Below are positions 7,274-14,810 of a stretch of 23,947 nucleotides of DNA, piece after piece. Both the position numbers and the translations under genes were made by a program. Each line of letters starts with the position of its first letter. The first letter of the stretch is position 1. The notes beneath the pieces were generated by a model that was given only the letters and a program-made list of their open reading frames with translations, did no database searches and was not told where the DNA came from. Source of the DNA: an uncultured Collinsella sp. (GTDB taxonomy: Bacteria; Actinomycetota; Coriobacteriia; Coriobacteriales; Coriobacteriaceae); assembly GCA_934630735.1 (NCBI GenBank), contig CAKTWK010000034.1, forward strand, positions 1-23,947, read 5' to 3'.

Positions 7274-7483
7274 GTTTTCTCCCCCAGTCGCGGGCGCCGA
7301 TATCGTCGTCGTGCGCGATGCACATTGGGCTATTGTAACTGCTTTGCTGTGGGTTGCAGCGCAGGGTGCGCGAAATGGTGCGGATGCGGCGGCGCGGGTG
7401 AACGTGCAGCCGCTCTGTGCGCGGCATCAATCTGGCAGCGATGCATGTCCCCGACAGACCGTCTGTCTGCCTGTCTCTCAGCT

Positions 7484-7550
7484 ATCTCTCGTAATTATCT
7501 CTCGTCTCTCATTTATCTCTCAGCTTAGAGATGAGTGAGAGATGAGAGAC
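7484..7550. repeat. TCTCTCGT-rich hairpin repeat, copy 1
   Basis: It starts with a 24-bp block (ATCTCTCGTAATTATCTCTC then GTCT) identical to 7650-7673, and folds through GTCTCTCAT (7504-7512) with ATGAGAGAC (7542-7550). Multiple overlapping pairings are possible because the 7-bp core TCTCTCG/A recurs. Confidence 0.75.
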
Positions 7551-7649
7551 AAATTGGCCGTTATTGGTTCAATCAAATCACGTTCGCACAGGTAAACGCA
7601 TGTATACAGGAACTTTGACTCGATCCCCCGGCCGCCTTGCAGCATTGCC

Positions 7650-7716
7650 ATCTCTCGTAATTATCTCTCGTCTTTCAGCTATCTCTCGTGTTAGTGACGA
7701 ATGAGAGACGAGAGAT
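7650..7716. repeat. TCTCTCGT-rich hairpin repeat, copy 2
   Basis: Second copy, 166 bp from the first. The arm ATCTCTCGTCT (7663-7673) pairs with AGACGAGAGAT (7706-7716). After the shared first 24 bp the copies have drifted, but the hairpin is kept, suggesting that the fold rather than the sequence is conserved. Confidence 0.75.
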
Positions 7717-7857
7717 GCGTGAGTGATGCATGAGCGGGGCCTTTGCCCAATCAGCCGGCATCGTCTTCAGTTCGCCGCAGAGCCGCGGCCCCATATGGGT
7801 ATACTCTCGGGGATTCGACTCGATTCGCCCCCGCTGGGGCGTCAAAGGAGACTGCAT

Positions 7858-10800
7858 ATGCCCACCACCTCAACCGACCCGCGCGCCGCTGCTGCCGCAC
7901 TGTTGGTGCCCGGCACCACCTGTCACGGTTTTGCCGTCGAGCGCTGCGAAACCGTGCCCGAGCTCGACTCGGACGCCTACGTGCTGCGCCACACCGCCTC
8001 GGGCGCTCGCCTGCTGTACCTGGCGTGCGATGACGAAAACAAGGCCTTTGCCATTGGCTTTAAGACGCCGCCGGCCGATTCCACCGGCGTGTTCCATATT
8101 CTTGAGCACTCGGTGCTGTGCGGATCGGCCAAGTTTCCCGTCAAGGAGCCGTTTGTCGATCTGATCAAGAGCTCCATGCAGACGTTCCTCAACGCCATGA
8201 CCTACCCCGACAAAACCATCTACCCCGTTGCCACCACCAACGAGCAGGACCTGTACAACCTGATGGACGTGTACCTGGACGCGGTGTTCAACCCGGCCAT
8301 CTATACCAAGCCCACCATTTTTGAGCAGGAGGGCTGGCACTACGAGCTAGACCTGCCGGAGGGCGCCGAGGGCGAGGGCGACGGCAGCTCCGCGAGCCTG
8401 CGCGAGAGCACGCTGCGCTATAACGGCGTGGTGTTCAACGAGATGAAGGGCGCGCTGTCCGATCCCATGAGCGTGCTGGACGACGCCGTCAACGCCGCGC
8501 TCTATCCCGACACCGCCTATGCGCACGAGAGCGGCGGCGACCCGCGCGCGATCCCTGAGCTCACCTACGAGCAGTTCCTGGATACGCACGCACGCCACTA
8601 CAATCCTTCTAACTCCTACATTACGCTCTACGGCGACCTGGACGTGGACCGCGCACTGGCCTTTTTGGACGAGCGCTATCTGTCGCAGCCGAGTGCCGCA
8701 AGCCGCCGCATGGGCGCAGCCGTTACCGCCGGCGAGGATCCGTCCACGCTGGCGCCCAATCCGCTAGACGTGCAGGCGCCCGTGACCTGCGAGTACAAGC
8801 GCGTCGAGATGGCCACCACGCCCGAGAACGCCCTGGTGGGCCTGGGCCTTGTGCTGGGCAGCGCGCTCGACCGCAAGCGCACGATCGCGGCGGATATCCT
8901 GTTCGAGGCGCTGCTGGGTTCCAACGAAGCGCCGGTTAAGAAGGCCATTCTGGCCGTCGGCCTGGGCGGCAACGTGGTGAGCTACACCGCGGCCGAGAGC
9001 CTGCAGCCCTACGAGCTCATCATGCTGCAAAACGCGCAGCCCGGCGTGGCGTGCGAGCTGCGTCGCGTGTTCCAGGACGCCTGCCGCGACCTGTGCAAAC
9101 ACGGCGTTCCGCGTGAGCGCCTGGAAGCTATCATCAGCAGCAACGAATACGACCTGCGCCAGCGCGACTACGGTATCGCCGACGGCGTGGCCATTGCGTG
9201 CGACGCGCTGAGCACCTGGCTCTACGATGACGACGCCGCGACGCTGGCGCTCAAGTATGGCCCGGTGTACGAGGAGCTGCGCGGCGAGCTGGACGGCAGC
9301 TATTTTGAGGACCTGCTGCGCGAGCTGGTGCTGCAGAACGATCACATGGCGCTGGTCGAGCTGGTGCCGGTGGACGCCGCCGAGGGTGCGGAGGGCGCCG
9401 AAGCTTCCGAGCTGGCCGCCAAGCGCGACGCCATGACCGATGCCGAGCTGGCCGACGTGGTCGAGCGCACGGCCGCACTGCGTGCCGCGCAGGAGGCCGA
9501 GGACGCGCCCGAGGACAAGGCCACGCTGCCGCGCCTGCGCGTGTCCGACATTGGCGAGGCGCGCCCCGAGCCGCCGCTGGTTGTGGACACCACTGCGCCC
9601 ATCCCCTGCCTGCGCCACGGCATCCCCACCAACCGCCTGGCCTACGCCATGCAGTATTTCGACCTGAGCTGCGTCGCGTTTGAGGACCTGCCCTATGTGA
9701 CGCTGCTCTGCCGCCTGCTCAAACAGCTGCCCACGAGCGAGCACTCGGCCGAGGAACTCGACAACTTGCTCGCCGGCAAGCTGGGCTTTTTGAGCTTTAC
9801 GACCGAGGTCATGACGCAGCCCGACGTGGACGGCGTGCGCCCCTACCTGCTGGTGAGCGCCGGCGCCCTGTCCGAGAAGATCGATGCGCTGGCGAGGCTG
9901 CCGCGCGAGGTGTGGTCGAGCACACTGCTGGCGGATGCCGACGCCGACCGCGTGCGCGACGTGCTTACACAGATTCGCATTGGGCTTGAGCAGGGCTTTA
10001 TCAACAACGGCCACTCGGCGGCGCTCGGTCGCGCGATGAGCTACAGTTCGCCTTCGGCCGTGGTGCGCGAGCAGCTCTCGGGCGTGGACTTCTACCTGTT
10101 CCTGCGCGATCTGCTCGAGCACTTTGACGAGCGACTGGACGACCTACGCGCCAAACTTGCCGCGCTGGCAGGCCGCATCTTTGTGGCCGATGGCTGCATG
10201 GCGAGCTTTACCGGCAGCGACGAGGACTTTGACGCGTACTGGGATGCCGCGGGCAACCTGGGGCTTGGCGCGGGCGACGGCGCTGCCAGCGGCACGCTCG
10301 TGGTGCCGGAGCCGCACGACCGTCACGAGGCGTTCGTTATCCCCAGCGACATCTGCTTTGCGGCAAGCGCGTGCGACCCGCGTCGCTTGGGGCTCGACGT
10401 GACAGGCACTTGGGCCGTGGCTGCCAACGCGCTCTCTTACGACTACCTGTGGAACGAGATCCGCGTGAAGGGCGGGGCGTACGGCTGCGGATTCCGCGCG
10501 GCTGGCGAGCGTCAGGCGGCGTTCTACACCTACCGCGACCCGGCGATCGACCCTTCAATTGAGCGCGTGGCGCGCGCAGGCGAATGGCTCGGCAGCTTTG
10601 AGCCCGACGAGGCCGCCTTCGAGGGCTTTATCGTGAGCTGCGTAAGCGGCATGGACGCGCCGGTGAAGCCGTACGCGCTCACCAAGCGCCGCAACACGAC
10701 CTACCTGGCCGGGCTCGATCCGCACGCGCGCGAGGAGCGTCGCGCCCAGGTGCTCGCCGCCACGCCCGGTGAGCTGCGCTCGCTCGGCGCCGATGTGACG

Positions 10801-10896
10801 CGCATCGCAGCCGCGTCGCCCACCTGCGTCTTTGGCGGCCGAGACGTCATCGCCAAGAGCAACGCCGGCTTCAACGTAGTCGACCTGCTGGGCTAA
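7858..10896 (+). CDS. M16C family zinc metalloprotease (PreP-like)
   Basis: A 1,012-residue protein of the length and architecture of presequence-protease type M16C peptidases (two M16 halves joined by a helical hairpin). The inverted zinc motif HxxEH is at 80-84 (HILEH, in TGVFHILEHSVLCGS), and the third ligand is Glu195 in GVVFNEMKGAL, 111 residues after His84; this gap includes an acidic insert at about 167-184. The active half is followed by AFIND-type segments such as MTYPDKTIYPVATTNEQDLY (114-133). A C-terminal RxxxY-like region, RVKGGAYGCGF, matches the substrate-binding loop. Family members degrade peptides in a closed chamber; here no signal peptide is present, so it acts in the cytoplasm on peptides. 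The start ATG 7858 has AAAGGAG seven bases upstream; the frame continues to 7723 but without coding character. It is monocistronic. Confidence 0.93.
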   Translation: MPTTSTDPRAAAAALLVPGTTCHGFAVERCETVPELDSDAYVLRHTASGARLLYLACDDENKAFAIGFKTPPADSTGVFHILEHSVLCGSAKFPVKEPFVDLIKSSMQTFLNAMTYPDKTIYPVATTNEQDLYNLMDVYLDAVFNPAIYTKPTIFEQEGWHYELDLPEGAEGEGDGSSASLRESTLRYNGVVFNEMKGALSDPMSVLDDAVNAALYPDTAYAHESGGDPRAIPELTYEQFLDTHARHYNPSNSYITLYGDLDVDRALAFLDERYLSQPSAASRRMGAAVTAGEDPSTLAPNPLDVQAPVTCEYKRVEMATTPENALVGLGLVLGSALDRKRTIAADILFEALLGSNEAPVKKAILAVGLGGNVVSYTAAESLQPYELIMLQNAQPGVACELRRVFQDACRDLCKHGVPRERLEAIISSNEYDLRQRDYGIADGVAIACDALSTWLYDDDAATLALKYGPVYEELRGELDGSYFEDLLRELVLQNDHMALVELVPVDAAEGAEGAEASELAAKRDAMTDAELADVVERTAALRAAQEAEDAPEDKATLPRLRVSDIGEARPEPPLVVDTTAPIPCLRHGIPTNRLAYAMQYFDLSCVAFEDLPYVTLLCRLLKQLPTSEHSAEELDNLLAGKLGFLSFTTEVMTQPDVDGVRPYLLVSAGALSEKIDALARLPREVWSSTLLADADADRVRDVLTQIRIGLEQGFINNGHSAALGRAMSYSSPSAVVREQLSGVDFYLFLRDLLEHFDERLDDLRAKLAALAGRIFVADGCMASFTGSDEDFDAYWDAAGNLGLGAGDGAASGTLVVPEPHDRHEAFVIPSDICFAASACDPRRLGLDVTGTWAVAANALSYDYLWNEIRVKGGAYGCGFRAAGERQAAFYTYRDPAIDPSIERVARAGEWLGSFEPDEAAFEGFIVSCVSGMDAPVKPYALTKRRNTTYLAGLDPHAREERRAQVLAATPGELRSLGADVTRIAAASPTCVFGGRDVIAKSNAGFNVVDLLG

Positions 10897-10901
10897 CGCA
10901 C

Positions 10902-10944
10902 AAAGGTAGATTTTTGGGACATGCCCGAAAATCTACCTTTTTCT
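10902..10944 (+). terminator. Intrinsic terminator of the M16C protease gene
   Basis: Perfect 13-bp arms AAAGGTAGATTTT (10902-10914) and AAAATCTACCTTT (10928-10940), followed by TTCTTT, starting 5 bp after the stop codon. The loop region GGGACATGCC belongs to a sequence that recurs inverted at 13421-13440. Confidence 0.8.
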
Positions 10945-11000
10945 TTGGGACGGACGGTGCGAACCAGCTTTGGTACGGGACGTTACGCCCTCCCGCCGGT

Positions 11001-11142
11001 TTATCTCGATCTGTAACAGGTAGACAAGAATATGGGCTCCAAACGTTACAGATCGAGACAGTTCTGAACGACACCGGCCCTTTATCTCGATCTGTAACAC
11101 CTAGGCCCATTTTTGCCGAGTAACTGTTACAGATTTAGACAA
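11001..11142. repeat. Double hairpin with exact 81-bp period
   Basis: Left arms TTATCTCGATCTGTAAC at 11001-11017 and 11082-11098 are identical. Right arms GTTACAGATCGAGACAG (11045-11061) and GTTACAGATTTAGACAA (11126-11142) are their near complements. Both pairs enclose unrelated 27-nt spacers, and 20 bp lie between the hairpins. No gene overlaps it. Confidence 0.85.
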
Positions 11143-11196
11143 ACTGCCACAAAGGGGACCTTTGTAGTGGTTCAAGCATGGGTGCTTGCGTCGGAC

Positions 11197-11202
11197 TATA
11201 AT
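11197..11202 (+). promoter_or_regulatory. Consensus -10 box upstream of hicB
   Basis: TATAAT matches the sigma-70 type -10 consensus, 35 bp before the short leader frame and 82 bp before hicB. No good -35 is seen. Two similar octamers ATAATTGC / ATAGTTGC follow within about 25 bp and could be binding sites for HicB itself. Confidence 0.4.
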
Positions 11203-11237
11203 TGCGACTAGAACATAGTTGCAAAATGTGAGGTGAA

Positions 11238-11291
11238 ATGGCTCGAAACATCGTTCGATTTCTGCAAGATGTCGGAGGTAGTCATGAGTAA
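11238..11291 (+). CDS. Possible 17-residue leader peptide overlapping the hicB start
   Basis: ATG 11238 is preceded by GTGAGGTGAA, a usable ribosome binding site, and reads MARNIVRFLQDVGGSHE before TAA at 11289-11291. The stop lies 5 bp inside hicB, and the hicB ribosome binding site (GGAGG) is within this frame, so translation of the two would be coupled. It occupies the place where a hicA toxin gene would usually sit. It is too short to prove coding. Confidence 0.3.
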   Translation: MARNIVRFLQDVGGSHE

Positions 11292-11613
11292 CGTTTTGGC
11301 ATACAAGGGTTATTTCGCCCCAGTCGAGTTCGATGCCGAACAGCATGTGCTAACAGGTATGGTCACCGGCATTAGGGACGCAATCGTATTTGAAGGCTCC
11401 ACGGCTGAAGAAGTGGAGCAATGCTTCCACGACGCCGTCGACGATTACCTTGAGTTTTGCGCCGAGAAGGGCAAGGAGCCCGAGCGGGCTTTCAAAGGCT
11501 CGTTCAACGTAAGAACGGGCTCTGAGCTCCACAAGCAAGCGGCGCTGGCAGCGGCAAGGAAGGGCGAGTCACTCAATAAGTTTGTGACCGAAGCAATCGC
11601 CGCGGCGTTATAG
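11284..11613 (+). CDS. hicB: HicB-family antitoxin, apparently without HicA
   Basis: A 109-residue protein with the HicB layout: an N-terminal partially degraded RNase-H-like fold (YKGYFAPVEFDAEQHVLTGMVTG, then the helix TAEEVEQCFHDAVDDYLEFC) and a C-terminal ribbon-helix-helix DNA-binding domain (about 70-109, FKGSFNVRTGSELHKQAALAAARKGESLNKFV). HicB normally neutralises the HicA mRNA interferase and represses its own operon. ATG 11284 has GGAGG five bases upstream; an in-frame extension to 11233 has no site. No hicA-like frame of about 60 residues with the GSHH core is found on either side, so this is an orphan that may now act as a regulator. Confidence 0.85.
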   Translation: MSNVLAYKGYFAPVEFDAEQHVLTGMVTGIRDAIVFEGSTAEEVEQCFHDAVDDYLEFCAEKGKEPERAFKGSFNVRTGSELHKQAALAAARKGESLNKFVTEAIAAAL

Positions 11614-11690
11614 CATTAACGCATAGGCCCAAACAACCACAAAGGGCGCAGTTCACAGGCATATTTGCGGTGGCTTTACTGCCCATATCG

Positions 11691-11740
11691 CGTTTGCCCA
11701 GATAAAACCTGCCAAAATAAACTTGTCCCTTTTTGGTAGG
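11691..11740 (-). repeat. 50-bp palindromic element, copy 1
   Basis: Read on the minus strand it matches the elements at 20618-20667 (46 of 50 positions by eye) and 22755-22798. It contains CCTACCAAAA and its complement as hairpin arms. It ends 19 bp before the start codon of the cyclo-ligase gene. Confidence 0.88.
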
Positions 11741-11759
11741 TTTGGGAGATGAGGCTGGG

Positions 11760-12356
11760 ATGGATAAGGCTGAGTTGCGGCGGGTGGTGATTGCCCGGCG
11801 CGATGTTATTGATTTGAATGTGCGGGCGGCAAAGTCTGCTGTTGTATGCGCGCGGCTTGTTGAGTTGTTAGGGCGCTTGGATGCCGCGGCGCTGCACACC
11901 GTTGCCGTCTATGCCGCGATGGGTTCCGAGGTCGACCCCGCCGCGTTTGCCGCCGCGGCCGCCAAACGCGGCTGGCGCGTGGCCTATCCGTGCATGTTCT
12001 CGGCAACAGACGCCATGGCTTGTGGCCAGCGCATGTGCATGCGGGCAGTCTCTGCCGGCGATGCGTCCGAAGCCCCGTTTATCGCCCACCCTACGCGGGC
12101 CTTCGCAGCCACGAACGTCGACAGCGACCGCTTCCCCATCGTGCCTGCCAAGGCTCTCGACATGATCATCGTGCCGCTCGTGGCTTTCGACCGCACCGGC
12201 GCGCGCCTGGGCTACGGCGGAGGCTGCTACGACCGCTACCTGCCTATGCTCTCGCCCACATGCCAAATCGTCGGCATCGCCTTTGACGAACAGCGCGTCG
12301 ACCACGTTCCCACCGACGCCCACGATCTGCCGCTGCCCAACATCGTCAGCGCCTAA
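11760..12356 (+). CDS. 5-formyltetrahydrofolate cyclo-ligase
   Basis: A 198-residue enzyme of the 5-FCL (MTHFS/YgfA) family, which uses ATP to convert 5-formyltetrahydrofolate to 5,10-methenyltetrahydrofolate in cytoplasmic one-carbon metabolism. Diagnostic features are the N-terminal KAELRRVVIARRD helix, YAAMGSEVDP (51-60), and the C-terminal signature ARLGYGGGCYDRYLP (138-152), the ATP/folate site. Length is normal. The start ATG 11760 has GAGG six bases upstream. A 50-bp dispersed element ends 19 bp before the start, so its leader RNA would include that hairpin. It converges on metA with only 23 bp between the stops and no visible terminator. Confidence 0.93.
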   Translation: MDKAELRRVVIARRDVIDLNVRAAKSAVVCARLVELLGRLDAAALHTVAVYAAMGSEVDPAAFAAAAAKRGWRVAYPCMFSATDAMACGQRMCMRAVSAGDASEAPFIAHPTRAFAATNVDSDRFPIVPAKALDMIIVPLVAFDRTGARLGYGGGCYDRYLPMLSPTCQIVGIAFDEQRVDHVPTDAHDLPLPNIVSA

Positions 12357-12379
12357 ATGCCAGCGTACCTCCCGACGGC

Positions 12380-13306
12380 CTAGTGCTCCTCGCCGGCGCG
12401 GGCCAGGTCGTAGGGCGTGGTCTGGTAGACGTAGTAGTTGAGCCAGTTGGTGTAGAGCAGCTGAGCCTGGCTGCGCCAGACGTTGCGCGGCTCGGCCGTG
12501 GGGTCGTCGCCCGGGAAGTAATGCGCCGGCACCTGAGGGTTGAGTCCGCGCTTCACGTCACGCTCGTACTCCAGGCGCAGTGTGTCGGTATCGTACTCGG
12601 GATGGCCAAAGACAAAGAAGCGACGGCTGTCGGTCGACTTGACGATGTACAGGCCCACCTCGTCGGACACGGCCACGACCTCAAGCTGCGGCTCGGCCTC
12701 CACGTCCTCGCGGCGCACATCGGTGTTGCGCGAATGCACGGCATAGAAACGGTCGTCAAAGCCGCGAACCAGCGGGCTTTGCGGCTTCACCAGATAATGC
12801 TCGAACACGCCGCTCGCCTTTGCCGGCAGGTCGTGCTTCTGGATACCGTAATGATGGTACAGACCGGCCTGTGCGCCCCAGCAAATATGCAGCGTAGAGT
12901 GCACGTGCGTGGTGGACCAGTCCATGATCTGGCAGAGCTCGGGCCAGTAGTCGACCTCCTCGAACGGCATCTGCTCCACGGGCGCGCCCGTGATGATCAG
13001 GCCGTCGTAGTGGATGTCGCGGATGTCGTCGAACGTGCGGTAGAACGTCTCCAGGTGGCCGGCGCTTACGTGCGTGGCCTCGTGCGTCTTGGTGCGCAGC
13101 AGGTCCACCTCCACCTGCAGCGGCGTGTTGGAGAGCTTGCGCATGATTTGCGTCTCGGTGGCGATTTTGGTGGGCATGAGGTTGAGGATGAGCACGCGCA
13201 GCGGACGGATGTCCTGGTGCAGCGCGCGGTACTCGGTCATGACAAAGATGTTCTCGCTCTCGAGCTGCGCAGCGGCAGGGAGGGCGTCGGGGATGCGAAT
13301 GGGCAT
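12380..13306 (-). CDS. metA: Homoserine O-acetyltransferase of the MetA family
   Basis: A 308-residue enzyme that acylates L-homoserine in the first committed step of methionine synthesis. Catalytic residues sit at canonical positions: Cys142 in HICWGAQAG, His235 and Glu237 in FGHPEYD. Residue 111 is Glu ([15 protein letters not shown]), where E. coli MetA has Gly; in this family Glu111 favours acetyl-CoA over succinyl-CoA, so O-acetylhomoserine is the likely product despite the usual 'succinyltransferase' label. ATG 13306 has AAGGAG about seven bases upstream. I saw no SAM-type riboswitch in the 200 bp upstream. The gene stands alone. Confidence 0.95.
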   Translation of the reverse strand: MPIRIPDALPAAAQLESENIFVMTEYRALHQDIRPLRVLILNLMPTKIATETQIMRKLSNTPLQVEVDLLRTKTHEATHVSAGHLETFYRTFDDIRDIHYDGLIITGAPVEQMPFEEVDYWPELCQIMDWSTTHVHSTLHICWGAQAGLYHHYGIQKHDLPAKASGVFEHYLVKPQSPLVRGFDDRFYAVHSRNTDVRREDVEAEPQLEVVAVSDEVGLYIVKSTDSRRFFVFGHPEYDTDTLRLEYERDVKRGLNPQVPAHYFPGDDPTAEPRNVWRSQAQLLYTNWLNYYVYQTTPYDLARAGEEH

Positions 13307-13420
13307 GGATGCTCCTTACGAGTCAGTTGCAGCTATGGTACAACGACCGGCCCCATCCGCGCGAGCACATCGCCCAGCGATGCCGTCAGCGGCCCAAATC
13401 ACTCCAAAAGTAGAGATTAA

Positions 13421-13440
13421 GGCATGTCCCAAAAATCTAC
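13421..13440 (-). repeat. 20-bp inverted copy of the protease terminator loop sequence
   Basis: The complement of these 20 bases is identical to 10906-10925 (GTAGATTTTTGGGACATGCC). Here the second hairpin arm is degraded (GTAGAGATT at 13411-13419), so only a weak stem remains. It lies in the divergent region between metA and the dehydrogenase. Confidence 0.75.
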
Positions 13441-13474
13441 GACGCTTTAGCCTAGCAAAGTGGCAGCACGACGC

Positions 13475-13480
13475 TACAAT
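13475..13480 (+). promoter_or_regulatory. Candidate -10 box for the dehydrogenase gene
   Basis: TACAAT, 37 bp before the start codon, differs by one base from TATAAT. The -35 region is not clear. Confidence 0.35.
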
Positions 13481-13517
13481 GGTTCGACGCGAAAAACTCG
13501 GCCGAAAGGATACAGAT

Positions 13518-14495
13518 ATGTACCAGACGCGTAAAATCGGTGTGGTCGGCCAGGGCCACGTAGGAGCACATGTCGCCAACAGCCTGCTTATGCAAGGCAT
13601 TGCCGATGAGCTGTACCTATGCGATATCAACGAGGCCAAGGTGACGTCCGAGGTCCAGGACCTGCGCGACTCCCTTTCGTTTGTCCCGTATAACACCAAA
13701 ATCGTCAACTGCTACGACCACTACGAGGAGCTGGCTTGCTGCGACGTCATCGTCAACGCCGCCGGCAAGGTCGCGCTGGCCGCCGGCAACCGCGACGGCG
13801 AGCTGTTCTTTACCACCGACGCCGCCCGCACCTTTGCCAAGCGCATCGTCGACGCCGGCTTCGACGGCATCTTCGTGAGCATCTCCAACCCCTGCGACGT
13901 CGTATGCACCGAGCTCTGGCACCTGACCGGTTACGATCCCAAGAAGATCATCGGCTCGGGCTGCGGCCTGGATTCCGCCCGCCTGCGCACCGAGATCTCC
14001 AAGAAGGTCGGCGTGAGCCCCAAGTCCATCGACGCCTACATGATCGGCGAGCACGGCTTTAGCCAGCTGGCCGCCTTTAAGGCCGCGACCATCGCCGGCA
14101 AGAGCCTCAACGAGCTCCAGGCCGAGAACCCCGACAAGTACGCCTTTGACCACATGGAGGTCGAGGAGCTCGCGCGCAAGGGCGGCTACGTAACCTACCA
14201 GGGCAAACAGTGCACCGAGTACGCCGTCGCCAACTCCGCCGCGCGCGTCTGCGCTGCCGTTCTGCACAACGAGCACGCCGTGCTTTCCGCCTCCACGCTC
14301 ATGACCGGCCAGTATGGCGAGGAGGGCATCTTCACGTCCCTGCCGTGCGTGATCGGCGCCGAGGGCGTCGAGGAGGTCTACACGCTCGACCTTTCCGAGT
14401 ACGAGCTCGAGGGCTTCCACAAGAGCTGCCAGCACATCCGCGACAACATCGCCCAGCTCGACTGGTGGGATGCCGAGGCCTACGACGCAAAGTAG
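13518..14495 (+). CDS. L-2-hydroxyacid dehydrogenase, lactate/hydroxyisocaproate type
   Basis: A 325-residue NAD-dependent enzyme of the LDH/MDH superfamily. The dinucleotide fold shows GxGxxG at 11-16 (GQGHVG) and Asp36 at the end of strand 2, which favours NAD over NADP. The catalytic set is present: Arg92 in the mobile loop, Asn124 (SISNPCD), Asp152 and Arg155 (LDSARLR) and His179 (IGEHG). The loop after strand 4 (AAGKVALAAGNRDGE) lacks the QKPGETR of classical lactate dehydrogenase and the R of malate dehydrogenase, and is closer in outline to L-2-hydroxyisocaproate dehydrogenase, so substrates with larger side chains are plausible. ATG 13518 has GAAAGGA seven bases upstream. It is a single gene closed by a strong terminator and its regular codon use suggests good expression. 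Confidence 0.88.
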   Translation: MYQTRKIGVVGQGHVGAHVANSLLMQGIADELYLCDINEAKVTSEVQDLRDSLSFVPYNTKIVNCYDHYEELACCDVIVNAAGKVALAAGNRDGELFFTTDAARTFAKRIVDAGFDGIFVSISNPCDVVCTELWHLTGYDPKKIIGSGCGLDSARLRTEISKKVGVSPKSIDAYMIGEHGFSQLAAFKAATIAGKSLNELQAENPDKYAFDHMEVEELARKGGYVTYQGKQCTEYAVANSAARVCAAVLHNEHAVLSASTLMTGQYGEEGIFTSLPCVIGAEGVEEVYTLDLSEYELEGFHKSCQHIRDNIAQLDWWDAEAYDAK

Positions 14496-14536
14496 GCCGC
14501 TGGCTGCCGCAACCTTGCGAATCTAAGCGCGACGCC

Positions 14537-14578
14537 AAGCGGGCCGCGCCGGAAATCCCCGGCGCGGCCCGCTTTTTT
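14537..14578 (+). terminator. Intrinsic terminator of the dehydrogenase gene
   Basis: GC-rich 16-bp arms AAGCGGGCCGCGCCGG (14537-14552) and CCGGCGCGGCCCGCTT (14559-14574), loop AAATCC, and a T run at 14573-14578. It starts 41 bp after the stop. Confidence 0.93.
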
Positions 14579-14602
14579 GACTCACACAGTGCCTTTGCGA
14601 AT

Positions 14603-14784
14603 CGAAGGTGAATACTTTTCCGCGAAGTGAACGAGCAAAAACGAGCCCCCGAAGCATCGACACTTTTCAGACGCCGTTTCCTGCGGTTTCGCCGAGTTTT
14701 TCCTGCAGTTTTGGCATCAAAAAGCGTGGATGCTTCGGGGGTCCAAAATAGGTCGTTCACTTCGCGGAAAAGTATTCACCTTCG
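14603..14784. repeat. 182-bp palindromic element with perfect 32-bp ends
   Basis: The outer arms 14603-14634 (starting CGAAGGTGAATACTTTTC) and 14753-14784 are perfectly complementary over 32 bp. A second pair of 13-bp arms, CCCCCGAAGCATC (14646-14658) and GATGCTTCGGGGG (14729-14741), lies inside and continues imperfectly inward. The central 70 bp are unpaired. No transposase is present. It resembles a non-autonomous mobile element (MITE) or large extragenic palindrome. Confidence 0.88.
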
Positions 14785-14810
14785 TTTTTCGATAGATGGA
14801 ACAGGGCGCT

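Larger units (their letters stand above)
7274..7857. other. Divergent intergenic region with two diverged hairpin repeats
   Basis: It carries promoters for the leftward PilZ operon and the rightward protease gene. For the latter, TATACT at 7800-7805 is a good -10 box without a clear -35. No credible gene is seen; the middle is occupied by repeats at 7484-7550 and 7650-7716. Confidence 0.5.

Noticed and set aside
8764..10122. 452-codon open frame on the minus strand inside the M16C protease gene
   Set aside because: Composition (His, Gln, Val rich) is that of an antisense frame in GC-rich DNA; the protease frame is certain.
11001..11142. 81-bp double repeat considered as a CRISPR array
   Set aside because: The arms are inverted rather than direct, only two units exist and no cas gene is near, although the constant geometry with variable interior is curious.
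11614..11759. hicA toxin gene downstream of hicB
   Set aside because: No frame of about 60 codons with the HicA GSHH core is found; the space holds the repeat element.
13307..13517. SAM riboswitch upstream of metA
   Set aside because: No conserved SAM-box core or terminator arrangement is visible in the 200 bp on the minus strand.
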